From a virus, in IMG/VR virus record IMGVR_UViG_3300044682_000126, positions 1 to 24,423 of that record: 24,423 bases of DNA, one strand, 5' to 3'. The position numbers and the translations under genes were made by a program. Under the pieces are notes generated by a model. That model did not search any database. It worked only from the letters and a program-made list of their open reading frames with translations, and had not been told where the DNA came from. Below are positions 5,409 through 13,007 of this stretch, piece after piece (positions within the stretch are counted from its first letter, which is position 1; every line of letters starts with the position of its first letter).

Positions 5409-7049
5409 GTGACCACACCTGTTCTGTACGGCAGCCAGCGCCCGCGCTTCTGGACGTGCCCGCCGCGGCACACCGGACCGGTTGAGGGCTGCCGTACCTG
5501 CGCGCTGATTTCCGGGGACTACGAACCGGGAACCGGCTGCGGCGACGCGCAGGCACTCGACGTGCTCGCGTGGGCCAGGGACGCTGCCGGGTACGAACCT
5601 GACCCGTGGCAGGAATGGGTGCTGACCAACGCGCTCGGCACCGAGCCGGATTCGACCTGGGCGGCGTCCGACGTCGGGCTGATCGTGTCTCGCCAGAATG
5701 GTAAGGGTACCGTCCTGGAGATCCGGGAGCTCGGCGGCCTGTTCGTGCTGGGCGAAGAACTGATTATTCACACCTCGCACGAGTTCAAGACCAGCGCTGA
5801 GCATTTCCGCCGGGTGAAGGCGGTCTTCGACGACCATGCCGCGCTGCGCAAGCGGGTGAAGCGGATCGCCGGCTCGCACGGCGAGGAAGCCATCGAGCTG
5901 TTTCCGCAGCCGACCCTGATCTTCGGGCCGGGCCGGAAGCAGATTACCCGCAGGGTAGCCGGACGGCTGCGTTTCCTGGCGCGGTCTAAGGGCTCCGGCC
6001 GTGGTTTCTCCTGTGACTGCCTGGTGTACGACGAGGCGATGATCCTGTCCGAGGACCAGGTGGCCGCGTCGCTGCCGACGATGTCCGCCCGCGCCAATCC
6101 GCAGATCTGGTACGCCGGGTCAGCCGGCAACGAGGACAGCTTCCAGTTCGCCGCCGTGCGCCAGCGGATCGTCCGCAACTCGAAGGACCTGTTCGGCGCC
6201 GAGTGGAGCATCGACCCGCATAACGACGCCTGCCCGCGTGACGAGCTGACGGGCCGCGAGACGAATTACTTCATCACCTGCACGAAGCACGACGACCGCG
6301 ACGACCCGCGCTCCTGGGCGAAGGCCAATCCCGGTTACGGGTACCGGATCAGCGAGAAGTTCACCCGGAACACCGAGATGGCGAACATGCCGCCGCAGAA
6401 GTTCGACATGGAGCGGCTGGCCGTCGGGAAGTGGCCGCAGCCGGAGGCGCCCTGGGCGGTGATCAGCGAGATTGCCTGGAACAAGCTGGCCGTCAGCCAG
6501 GAGAGCGCCGGCTTCCCGGTTCAGCCCATCGTGTTCGCGCTCGACATCGACGAAGACGGACGCAGCGCGACGATCAGCGCCGCCTGGGACCACCCGGGCA
6601 GCAAGCGCGTCGTCCTGGAAATCCCGAAGGGCTGCGCCCGGCAGGGCACCGACTGGGTCCTGGAGAAGGCCGACAAGCTGTACAAGAAGCGCCAGCCCAT
6701 CGGGATTGCCATTCCCAAGAGCGGGCCGGCCGCGGCGCTGATCCCGGGCGGGACGAAGCTGTGGCGCGAGCGGTGCATCGCGGTCGGCACCGCCGAAGAG
6801 GCCGCCGCGTTCGCCTGGCTGCTGCAGCAGGTCCGCAACGACAATCTCTGGCATTTCGGCCGGGAAGGCGCCCCTACCCTGTGGCACGCGATCGCCACGG
6901 CCGCTACCCGGGTCGTCGGGGACGGCGGCAAGGCCTGGTCACGGCGGGACAGTGAAAGCGACATCACCCCGGTGACCAGCGCTACCCTCGCCGCTTATGT
7001 TTTGGACAAATACCGGCGGAGTTACGACCTGATGGATTCGGTTGCCTGA
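5409..7049 (+). CDS. terL: Terminase large subunit
   Basis: 546 aa. The ATPase and nuclease of the DNA-packaging motor, which docks on the portal and fills the head. Walker A-like SRQNGKGT at 94-101, Walker B CLVYDEA at 204-210 with the catalytic Glu209, and a coupling-motif candidate AGSAG at 236-240. The RNase-H-like nuclease domain starts at ALDIDEDGRSA (377-387), with further acidic residues later. The N-terminus has a Cys group (17, 28, 31, 44) that could bind zinc. The length is normal. No small terminase is visible, so it may lie outside the window, be unrecognisable or be missing. The leaderless GTG start fits the promoter geometry. Confidence 0.95.
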   Translation: MTTPVLYGSQRPRFWTCPPRHTGPVEGCRTCALISGDYEPGTGCGDAQALDVLAWARDAAGYEPDPWQEWVLTNALGTEPDSTWAASDVGLIVSRQNGKGTVLEIRELGGLFVLGEELIIHTSHEFKTSAEHFRRVKAVFDDHAALRKRVKRIAGSHGEEAIELFPQPTLIFGPGRKQITRRVAGRLRFLARSKGSGRGFSCDCLVYDEAMILSEDQVAASLPTMSARANPQIWYAGSAGNEDSFQFAAVRQRIVRNSKDLFGAEWSIDPHNDACPRDELTGRETNYFITCTKHDDRDDPRSWAKANPGYGYRISEKFTRNTEMANMPPQKFDMERLAVGKWPQPEAPWAVISEIAWNKLAVSQESAGFPVQPIVFALDIDEDGRSATISAAWDHPGSKRVVLEIPKGCARQGTDWVLEKADKLYKKRQPIGIAIPKSGPAAALIPGGTKLWRERCIAVGTAEEAAAFAWLLQQVRNDNLWHFGREGAPTLWHAIATAATRVVGDGGKAWSRRDSESDITPVTSATLAAYVLDKYRRSYDLMDSVA

Positions 7050-7094
7050 CGGGCGCAGGACGTATGGGTTCCGTATAAATACTGGCCCGTCAGG
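7045..7094. repeat. 10-bp inverted repeat spanning the terL stop
   Basis: CCTGACGGGC (7045-7054) and GCCCGTCAGG (7085-7094) are perfect complements separated by 30 nt. The left arm includes the terL stop codon. It could end transcription or protect the mRNA 3' end. Confidence 0.5.
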
Positions 7095-7109
7095 TGCCAG
7101 CTGGCACTT
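7092..7109. repeat. Palindrome copy B, AGGTGCCAGCTGGCACTT
   Basis: Contains the perfect 14-bp palindrome GTGCCAGCTGGCAC. Related to copies at 1629-1646 and 17313-17330. It abuts the CCA end of the first tRNA-like element. Confidence 0.45.
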
Positions 7110-7187
7110 GGAGCCCCGCTCGGGAGTTGAACCCGTGTACTCCGCTGGTTACGCGCGTAACCGGAGACTGCAGCCCGCAGCCGGGGC
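7109..7187 (-). other. Degenerate tRNA-like element 1
   Basis: On the minus strand the 3' half looks like a tRNA: a T arm ACGGG-TTCAACT-CCCGA with a canonical loop, then an acceptor arm GCGGGGC, discriminator T and encoded CCA. The 5' end GCCCCG pairs with CGGGGC. The D loop lacks the GG pair. Where the anticodon arm should be there is a perfect 16-bp palindrome (7147-7162) that cannot give a 7-nt loop or U33. It is therefore a decayed tRNA, a tRNA mimic or an attP-like tRNA 3' fragment, not a normal tRNA. Confidence 0.4.
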
Positions 7188-7202
7188 AAAGAGGGTTAAG
7201 AG

Positions 7203-7282
7203 AGCCCGGTGCAGGGGTCAAACCTGCTTCACTCCAGATCGGACACGACGCTTTTCCGGGTGACGGGTCGGTTCCACCGGGC
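7203..7282 (-). other. Degenerate tRNA-like element 2
   Basis: On the minus strand a perfect 7-bp acceptor stem (GCCCGGT/ACCGGGC) encloses about 80 nt. A perfect T stem (GCAGG/CCTGC) with loop TTTGACC directly precedes the 3' acceptor strand, as in a tRNA. Position 56 of the T loop is T instead of the invariant C. No normal D or anticodon arm can be drawn, and CCA is not encoded. It lies 15 nt from element 1 in tandem. Confidence 0.35.
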
Positions 7283-7314
7283 ACTCAGTTAGTGTAACTA
7301 CTGTGCATGCGCGC

Positions 7315-7833
7315 CTATTCCAGGGGCGCGTGCAGCCGGATCAGGACGTCGTCGGTCTCGGCGAGCATCGCGGCGATGAAGGCGTCGGCGTCGTCTGCCG
7401 GGACCTGCAGAACCCGGTGCGCACCAGAGATTTCGCTTGCGGGAACAGGTTCGTCCGTGACAGCCGGCATTTCCTTCGTGTCCGCGGTCCGGTGGTCGTA
7501 GTTGAAGACGTACGGGTCCGGGCTGTACACGGCATCCTGCCCCTCGGTCGCGGGCGTCCAGGCGATCAGCGGCCCGGCGTACCCCGGGGGCGGGGTTTCC
7601 TGTGCTTCCAGGTACCGGGCCAGCCCCGTTTCCGGCCAGCTTTCGGGGTAGTCGTAGGTTTCGCCGTTCCACGGCTGCAGCGGGACGTCCGCCATGTCCT
7701 GGGCAAAGGCTGCGCGCATTTCCCGGTCACCCTGACGGCTGCGGCGGATGTCGCGGAACCATACGGCTCCGGTGACGGCGAGCAGGACGGCGAGGGCGAT
7801 CATCCCGGCCCCGGCCCAGTTCGTGACAGTCAT
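7315..7833 (-). CDS. Single-pass membrane protein, lysis-cassette candidate
   Basis: 172 aa. One N-terminal membrane helix (about residues 8-26, AGAGMIALAVLLAVTGAVWF) is followed by basic residues (RDIRRSRQ), so the long Pro/Asp-rich remainder probably faces the cytoplasm or lies along the membrane. A strong Shine-Dalgarno (gaggagaagaa) precedes the ATG, which overlaps the stop of the upstream gene (ATGA). It is the last of three minus-strand genes headed by a secreted transglycosylase. A helper of lysis is therefore possible, but there is no clear holin or spanin signature. Confidence 0.65.
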   Translation of the reverse strand: MTVTNWAGAGMIALAVLLAVTGAVWFRDIRRSRQGDREMRAAFAQDMADVPLQPWNGETYDYPESWPETGLARYLEAQETPPPGYAGPLIAWTPATEGQDAVYSPDPYVFNYDHRTADTKEMPAVTDEPVPASEISGAHRVLQVPADDADAFIAAMLAETDDVLIRLHAPLE

Positions 7834-8045
7834 TTCTTCTCCTCTGTTTCCGGGCTCAGAACTTTGAGGCCGAATCCGCGCGACAGCACGATGACAGGAA
7901 ATTCAACACCTAGAACTGCCTGTACCCGCAGTTGGATGTACGCCGCAGTTTCCGCGTCGATCTCAGCGTCTACGTGAACGGCAAGCCGGTCGCCGGGGCG
8001 CAGGGTCAGCCGTTCTACTTCGGTAATCTCGGGGAGTTCGCTCAC
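7830..8045 (-). CDS. 71-aa hypothetical protein
   Basis: Start GTG 8045 overlaps the stop of the transglycosylase gene (GTGA); longer readings of this frame run through that gene and are rejected. The protein (MSELPEITEVERLTLRPGDRL...) looks like a small beta-rich domain. The LRPGDRLAVHVD segment followed by a helix recalls short phage proteins of unknown role. It has a charged C-terminus and no membrane segment. It sits in the middle of the minus-strand cassette. Confidence 0.6.
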   Translation of the reverse strand: MSELPEITEVERLTLRPGDRLAVHVDAEIDAETAAYIQLRVQAVLGVEFPVIVLSRGFGLKVLSPETEEKK

Positions 8046-8746
8046 TGGCACACCCACGCGGAGAAGTTGTCCCCGGAGGCGGTGAACTTGGCGACGGCGT
8101 TGGCCGCGTTGACTTCCGGGTTCGTGAGCGAGCCGCCGAAGTCGGTGACCTGGCCGAGGATCTGCCAGATTCCCGTTGCGCCCGACGGATTGTAAGCGTC
8201 CGGGTTGAAGCCGCTCTCGCAGTCCGCGATCTGCACGGCCTGTGCTTCCGCGTACGCGGGGCCGCCGGCTCCGAGCCACAGCTGGCCGACCTGCGCGGCT
8301 GTGAGAACCCCGGAGTACGTCGCCGTCTGAACAGGTGCCTGCTGCGCACTGGCATCTGCGCTTCCCTCCCGGGCCGTTTCCGGTGGTGCCGCCGCGGGCA
8401 GGCGCCGCGAGCTTTCCTGCAGCTGCCTCTTCCGGAGGGCAGCCTGCTGTGCCTGGTAGGCAGCGTACGCGCGGGCCTGTTCTGCTTTTTCTTCCAGCGC
8501 GGCGAGGTGCGCGAGGTGCGCTTCGTGCCAGGCGTGCTCGGCCCGCAGTTTCGCGATCGCCCGGTCTTGCACGGTTGATGCCCACTGCGCGGGGGAAGCT
8601 GCCGTAACAGCTGGTTTCAGCACAGCTGCCTGGGCAGTACCCGCGAGGACCAGGCCGGAGCCGAGGACCAGGGCGAGGCACGCTGACAGCCCCGTCAGAA
8701 CTACCCGCGAGTATGCCGAAAGGGGTACGGAAACCCTGGTCAGCAT
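8042..8746 (-). CDS. Secreted lysozyme-like transglycosylase
   Basis: 234 aa. Signal peptide with hydrophobic core about 15-36 and a likely cleavage after AQA (38-40). A long Ala/Glu/Gln-rich coiled coil follows (about 52-112), then a linker. The C-terminal domain from about 165 reads VQIADCESGFNPDAYNPSGATGIWQIL, the SLT/Rpf-like lysozyme signature with catalytic Glu177. Cys176 and Cys233 could form a disulfide after export. It would cut peptidoglycan glycan strands from outside the membrane. This is the only wall-degrading enzyme recognised here, so it is the best endolysin candidate. The start is supported by aaggat upstream of the ATG. Confidence 0.8.
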   Translation of the reverse strand: MLTRVSVPLSAYSRVVLTGLSACLALVLGSGLVLAGTAQAAVLKPAVTAASPAQWASTVQDRAIAKLRAEHAWHEAHLAHLAALEEKAEQARAYAAYQAQQAALRKRQLQESSRRLPAAAPPETAREGSADASAQQAPVQTATYSGVLTAAQVGQLWLGAGGPAYAEAQAVQIADCESGFNPDAYNPSGATGIWQILGQVTDFGGSLTNPEVNAANAVAKFTASGDNFSAWVCQ

Positions 8747-8868
8747 GGATATCCTTAGCTCGTTGATTGGTGCCGGCGGCAGGGAAAGACTTGCCGGTAC
8801 GCCCCTGCTGACGGCCGTTTAACAGCCGACGATAACAGCCGGATCTCGGTCCCGGCCAATAAATCGCC

Positions 8869-8911
8869 GAAAACAGCTCCTCCGGGCCAGCTGCCAGGGG
8901 GAGCTGTTTTC
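8869..8911. promoter_or_regulatory. 12-bp inverted repeat in the divergent promoter region
   Basis: GAAAACAGCTCC and GGAGCTGTTTTC are perfect complements with a 19-nt loop. The site lies between genes that point away from each other, so it ends neither of them. It could be an operator, an attenuator for the minus-strand lysis genes (U-rich side) or insulation. Confidence 0.6.
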
Positions 8912-8923
8912 TGTTCCGGCAGG

Positions 8924-8929
8924 TACGCT
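8924..8929 (+). promoter_or_regulatory. Leaderless promoter -10 (TACGCT)
   Basis: TACGCT, 6 nt (ggcctc), then ATG 8936; no Shine-Dalgarno. Confidence 0.6.
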
Positions 8930-8935
8930 GGCCTC

Positions 8936-9199
8936 ATGACCGCAGTGATGGACCGGGCGACCGTTGAGCTCATGGACCAGGAGTCCACCCGGCTGGCCGA
9001 GGCCAATCCGCCGTCCGCGGTCGCGCTCACCCTTTTTCTCGGCCTGTTCACCGTGCTCGGGTTCGTCATCGGCCGCAGCTGGTTCTACCTCGCCAAGGTC
9101 ATCGCGATCACGTACCTCGCCAGCCGCTACGGCTACCGCAAGGGCCTCAAGGTCCCCGTCGAAGTGAAGACGCCTTCTATGCCGTCGGTGCCGCAGTAA
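8936..9199 (+). CDS. Small membrane protein
   Basis: 87 aa. A soluble N-terminus (MTAVMDRATVELMDQ...) precedes a hydrophobic stretch about 27-47 (AVALTLFLGLFTVLGFVIG) and a second about 50-65 (FYLAKVIAITYLASRYGY), followed by a basic tail. It probably makes a two-helix hairpin in the membrane. Size and topology would suit a holin, and it lies opposite the transglycosylase gene, but no family is recognised. It is expressed from its own leaderless promoter. Confidence 0.65.
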   Translation: MTAVMDRATVELMDQESTRLAEANPPSAVALTLFLGLFTVLGFVIGRSWFYLAKVIAITYLASRYGYRKGLKVPVEVKTPSMPSVPQ

Positions 9200-9279
9200 A
9201 ATCAAGCGGGGCTGGCTGCGGTTCCCGTTTTCCGGCGGGAGCTCAGGTGTAGAGGGCCAGCGGCTCCGGGGGCGGCAAT

Positions 9280-9299
9280 CCGGGGCACCTTTTGTAGCA
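9280..9299 (+). promoter_or_regulatory. Shared 20-nt element upstream of the portal gene
   Basis: CCGGGGCACCTTTTGTAGCA, near-identical to 5371-5390 before terL. A possible -10 (TACCCT, 9332-9337) follows, which would leave a ~46-nt leader for the portal. Confidence 0.55.
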
Positions 9300-9389
9300 G
9301 CAGCTGCTCCGTCCTGGCACACTGGCTGTAGTACCCTATGGCCGGCCACCACCCGGAGCTGGGAGTCCTGACCGAAGGGCATCCTGGCT

Positions 9390-11165
9390 GTGGGGTTCAT
9401 CGAGAACATCCGGGCATCCGCGTACGAAGAGCGGGTGATCGGCGGTGTCCCCTGGAAGCCGTGGGAAAACCCGTTCTGGCGGTTCGATACCGGCGGCCCG
9501 GTTCACCCGACGAGGCAGTTCTACGGCCCCCAGGAGGCGATGGGGCTTCCGGCTCTTTACGCCGGCGTCAAGCTCCTGGCTGACAACGCCGCCTCTCTTC
9601 CCTTGCGCGTGTACCAGAGCCTTGAATCGTCTACTGGCTTCGGCCCCGGTAAGCACCGGCTGTACGGCGGCCCGACCATTTTCGACCGGCCGTCGGTTAT
9701 CGGGACGTTTTTCGACTGGATGGCGCAGGCGATGGTGTCGGTGCTGCTCCAGGGAAACTGCTGGGGGTTCATCACCGGCAAGGACGGCTACGGCTTCCCG
9801 ACGGGGATCGAGTGGATTCCCCCGGAAGACGTCTACGTACTGGAACCGCAGGACCAGCAGACTGCCAACCCGCTGCGCGCCCGGGTGTTCGTCTTCGGCC
9901 GCGAGGTCCAGTGGTACGGGCCCGACTCCGAGCTCTTCCACGTCCGCGGCATCACGCTGCCCGGCCGGGTCGAAGCCATTTCGCCGCTGCGCGCGTTCGC
10001 CCTGACGATCCTGGCCGGCAACGAGGCCCAGCGGTACGGCACGAGCTGGTACGAAGCTGGCGGTTTCCCGCCCGGCACCTTCCAGAACGCTGAGATGGAG
10101 GTCAACGCTGCCCAGGCGGCCGAGATCCGCGCGTCCCTGGTGACCAGCCTCCGGCGCCGCGAGCCTCTGGTCTACGGCCGCGACTGGGACTACAAGCCGG
10201 TGACCGTGCCGCCGTCGGAAGCGCAGTTCATCGAGGCGATGCAGCTGAACGCGACCCAGATCGCCGCGATCCTCAACCTCCCGCCCGACCGGCTCGGCGG
10301 CACGCGCGGCGACTCGCTGACCTACGCGACGTCCGAGCAGTCCACGCTGCAGATCATCGAAGCGCTGCGACCGTGGCTGGTCCGGTTCGAGCAGAGTTTC
10401 TTCGACCTGCTGCCCAAGAACAGGTTCACCCGTTTCTACACCGACGCGCTGCTGAAGACCGACCTGGAAGCCCGGATGAACATCTTCCAGACGCAACGGA
10501 ACATCGGCATCCGGACGGCCGACGAGATCCGCGAAGAGCTCGACCTGGCTCCGCTGGCCAGCGGCGTCGGCGCCGAAGAGCTTCCCCTGACGACCATGAA
10601 CGCGATGGGCACCAGGGCCGGGGCCATCCCGAAGTCGTTCCTCAAGTCCGTCGTGCTGGAGATGGACGTTGCCACCGACCGGCTGATCAAGCTGGAGAAG
10701 ACCTACATCGCCCAGGGGAGGCTTCCGCAGGCAACTGCGGCTGCACCCGGGATGCCCGGCCAGGGGAGCGCGGGAGGCGCAGGCAGCGGAAAGCCAGGAT
10801 CAAGCAGCGGTCCCGGTTCCACTCCCGGCCAGGAGGCCGGCCCGGCGACGGCGCCTTCGGTAACCGGGCCTGTCCCGCCCGCCGGGACGGCGCCCATCGG
10901 CATGCCCAACGCTCCCCTGCCCCTCGCCCAGGACCCGGCGTCGTTCCTGGCGTCCTTGATCAGCGTGCAGCGGAACATGTCCTACGACTACGAGGACCGC
11001 GAAGCCGCCCGGCACATCTACGCGCGGATAGTCGAGCGCGCTCAGCAGATCGAGGCAGCCGAGCCGGAACCGTACGTACCGGACAGCCACTTGCTTGCCC
11101 CGTGGGTGCCGGGGCGCGACGACCTGCGCGAAGTAGTCCTTTCGGCGAACGGCCATAAGCGGTGA
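9390..11165 (+). CDS. Portal protein (HK97 family)
   Basis: 591 aa. Forms the dodecameric ring at the head vertex through which DNA passes. The N-terminal part (FYGPQEAMGLPALYAGVKLLADNAASLPLRVY) and the central LLQGNCWGFI, ELFHVRGI and LNLPPDRLGG motifs are typical of Phage_portal proteins. The core ends at about 430. A Gly/Ser/Pro-rich linker (about 450-515) leads to a helical C-terminal extension ending NGHKR, longer than a minimal portal. GTG 9390 is chosen, with gaaggg about 10 nt upstream. It follows terL after the minus-strand cassette and precedes the protease gene. Confidence 0.93.
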   Translation: MGFIENIRASAYEERVIGGVPWKPWENPFWRFDTGGPVHPTRQFYGPQEAMGLPALYAGVKLLADNAASLPLRVYQSLESSTGFGPGKHRLYGGPTIFDRPSVIGTFFDWMAQAMVSVLLQGNCWGFITGKDGYGFPTGIEWIPPEDVYVLEPQDQQTANPLRARVFVFGREVQWYGPDSELFHVRGITLPGRVEAISPLRAFALTILAGNEAQRYGTSWYEAGGFPPGTFQNAEMEVNAAQAAEIRASLVTSLRRREPLVYGRDWDYKPVTVPPSEAQFIEAMQLNATQIAAILNLPPDRLGGTRGDSLTYATSEQSTLQIIEALRPWLVRFEQSFFDLLPKNRFTRFYTDALLKTDLEARMNIFQTQRNIGIRTADEIREELDLAPLASGVGAEELPLTTMNAMGTRAGAIPKSFLKSVVLEMDVATDRLIKLEKTYIAQGRLPQATAAAPGMPGQGSAGGAGSGKPGSSSGPGSTPGQEAGPATAPSVTGPVPPAGTAPIGMPNAPLPLAQDPASFLASLISVQRNMSYDYEDREAARHIYARIVERAQQIEAAEPEPYVPDSHLLAPWVPGRDDLREVVLSANGHKR

Positions 11166-11177
11166 CACGTTGCACGT

Positions 11178-11204
11178 CAGGTAGCAGGTACCTACCCTGT
11201 TTTA
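11178..11204 (+). terminator. Terminator-like hairpin after portal
   Basis: CAGGTAG and CTACCCTG can pair with one bulge around CAGGTAC, followed by TTTTAT. It lies 13 nt after the portal stop. It could also be an attenuator in the protease leader, which has a second small palindrome (GCGCAG-T-CTGCGC, 11213-11225). Confidence 0.45.
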
Positions 11205-11249
11205 TAAGGAAGGCGCAGTCTGCGCTGTTCATGAAGGAGACCGGCTGAG

Positions 11250-12632
11250 ATGGCAGTTCTGTCGAGCGCCGCACGGGATAACCTTCCGGACTCAGCTTTT
11301 GCCTACATCGAAAGCGGCGGCAAGAAGGTCAACGGGAAGACCGTTCCCGGCCGCCTGCGCCATTTCCCTGTTCACGATGCCGCCCACGTGCGGAACGCTC
11401 TCGCCCGCGCCGGCCAGGGCGCCCGTTTCGGTAAGGAAGCCATGCCAAAGATCCTCGCCGCGGCCAAGCGGCACGGTGTCGAGCACGACGAGGCCAGTTC
11501 CGGTACCGGCCGGTCCTTCGATTCCCTGTACCCCGAGGTGCGGTTCCTCGCCGACGTGCCGGAGATCCGCAGCATCGGCGACGGCCAGCCGCAGCACATC
11601 ACTGGGTACGCCGCTGCATTCGGGAAGCTGTCCCGGCGTCTCGGCGGGTTCGTCGAGCGGGTCATGCCGACCGCTTTCGAAGAAGCCCGCAGTGCCGGCT
11701 ACCCCGACGTCGTCTGCCGGTACAACCACAAAGACGACATGGTCCTCGGCACCACGGCGGCCGGCACGCTGTCGCTGGAGACCGACGAGCGCGGCCTGCA
11801 CTATGACGTCATCCCGCCGAACCACCGGGGCGACATTACCGAGCTGATCCAGCGCGGCGACGTCCGCTACAGCTCGTTCGCGTTCCGGTGCATGGAGCCC
11901 GGCACCGACGACGAATGGGGCGTCACCGACTACAACTACCCGATGCGGTCCCTGCACAATGTCGCCCTGCTGGACGTCGCGCCCGTGCTCGATCCCGCCT
12001 ACCGCGATACCTCGGTGGTCGCCCGGAACATGACCGGCGCCGTAGAGTCCCTCGCCATGTGGGTCGACGCCGAGCCCGCCGAGGTCCGCAACATGCTCGA
12101 AGCCGGGCAGGCGATGCGGTTCTTCAAGCGTGCCGGCCGGCCGTCTGCCCCGCAGTCTGAGTCTGTTCCCGAAGTCCGCGACAGCGAGATGCTCGACGAC
12201 CCGGCAGTCGCCCTGCGCACCTGGAGCTTCAAGGACGAGCCCGCCGGAGAGCCTGAGCAGCGCGAGCACACGGCTGACGAGTTCGCCGAGCACGTCGAAG
12301 AGTCCCGGGCGATGCACAATCACGAGACGATGTGCCGCAAGTGGGTAGGCGGTGAGCCGTGCGTGCTCGGCCAGGGTCACGACGGCGGCTGCCAGGGACG
12401 CTGCTGGGGCAGTAAGGACGGTATCCCCTGCTCGATGGCCGAGGGCCATGGCGGCGACCACGTGCCACACGCTTACGACGACGGCAACGGTCCCGGCCGG
12501 GGACGCCCCAAGTCGTTCCGCGACGGCGAGGGCACCGAAGACGCGTCGGGCGAGGAGAAGCGCACGCTTTCCGGTCCCGAGGCCCTCGCCGAGGTGTTCG
12601 CCATGCGGGACAAGCTCACCGTGATCGACTAA
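11250..12632 (+). CDS. DUF6582 / HK97 prohead protease (S78) fusion with Cys/His tail
   Basis: 460 aa in three parts. Residues 5-80 (LPDSAFAYIESGGKK...RHFPVHDAAHVRNALARAGQ...) match DUF6582, common in actinobacteria and their phages. Residues 95-260 are a prohead protease that trims scaffold and capsid precursors during maturation: a His in YNH160KDDMVLGTT and a Ser in RYSSFAF (208-209). Residues 362-404 form a Cys/His cluster (C362, C371, H377, C381, C385, C394, H400, H404) with two related units, PCVLGQGHDGGC and PCSMAEGHGGDH. No separate scaffold gene is seen, so the acidic C-terminal region could also serve in assembly. The Shine-Dalgarno aaggag is at 11233-11238. Confidence 0.88.
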   Translation: MAVLSSAARDNLPDSAFAYIESGGKKVNGKTVPGRLRHFPVHDAAHVRNALARAGQGARFGKEAMPKILAAAKRHGVEHDEASSGTGRSFDSLYPEVRFLADVPEIRSIGDGQPQHITGYAAAFGKLSRRLGGFVERVMPTAFEEARSAGYPDVVCRYNHKDDMVLGTTAAGTLSLETDERGLHYDVIPPNHRGDITELIQRGDVRYSSFAFRCMEPGTDDEWGVTDYNYPMRSLHNVALLDVAPVLDPAYRDTSVVARNMTGAVESLAMWVDAEPAEVRNMLEAGQAMRFFKRAGRPSAPQSESVPEVRDSEMLDDPAVALRTWSFKDEPAGEPEQREHTADEFAEHVEESRAMHNHETMCRKWVGGEPCVLGQGHDGGCQGRCWGSKDGIPCSMAEGHGGDHVPHAYDDGNGPGRGRPKSFRDGEGTEDASGEEKRTLSGPEALAEVFAMRDKLTVID

Positions 12633-12660
12633 TTCCGCGGAAGACGGGCAGGACTGACCC

Positions 12661-12990
12661 GTGGACGACGACAGGCGAATCCTCCGCGAGCTCCAGGAGA
12701 TGGAGCAGCGGATTAATCAGAAACTGGAGAAAATTATGTCCGAGCAGAGCCAGCAGCAGACCGACATCGACAACGCGACGACTGCTATTACCGGCCTCCT
12801 GGCTGACATGCAGGCCGACATCGCCGCGATCGGCACGGGCGTGACCAACATCCAGAACCTGCTTGCCGCCGACGGCCCGGTCGACACCACGGCGCTGGAC
12901 ACCGAGGTGGCGAACATCGCGCAGGCTCAGGCTAGCCTCGACGCCGCTGCGGCTTCGGTGACGAACGTGGTGCCGCCTGCGACGAGCTGA
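12661..12990 (+). CDS. Coiled-coil protein, possible capsid fibre or decoration protein
   Basis: 109 aa from GTG 12661. Heptad-like repeats occur at 1-30 (RILRELQEMEQRINQKLEKI) and through residues 40-100 with regular Ala/Ile/Leu spacing, so the protein is probably a long helix that trimerises. Its place between protease and major capsid protein fits a head fibre, decoration or scaffold-like protein. An internal ATG at 12736 (MSEQSQQQ) has a better Shine-Dalgarno (ggag, 6-nt spacing) and may be the main start, giving 84 aa. A strong terminator follows. Confidence 0.65.
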   Translation: MDDDRRILRELQEMEQRINQKLEKIMSEQSQQQTDIDNATTAITGLLADMQADIAAIGTGVTNIQNLLAADGPVDTTALDTEVANIAQAQASLDAAAASVTNVVPPATS

Positions 12991-13007
12991 CCTCGCAGCA
13001 TAAGCGG

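Noticed and set aside
6120-6887. 255-aa minus-strand ORF opposite terL
   Set aside because: Antisense shadow of the terminase nuclease region with no ribosome site or recognisable domain.
7109-7282. Two functional tRNA genes
   Set aside because: No 7-nt anticodon loop with U33 and no D-loop GG can be drawn; kept only as tRNA-like elements.
7830-8681. 283-aa reading of the minus-strand frame
   Set aside because: Its first 210 codons overlap the transglycosylase in another frame and are low complexity; only the last 71 codons after GTG 8045 are supported.
9338-9583. 81-aa ORF just after a possible -10 box
   Set aside because: Most of it is an alternative frame of the portal gene with Arg/Gly/Pro-rich composition typical of shadows.
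9336-10496. 386-aa minus-strand ORF opposite the portal
   Set aside because: Antisense shadow; the sense strand carries clear portal motifs.
11292-12470. 392-aa minus-strand ORF opposite the protease
   Set aside because: Antisense shadow of a GC-rich gene; the sense strand encodes a recognised protease.
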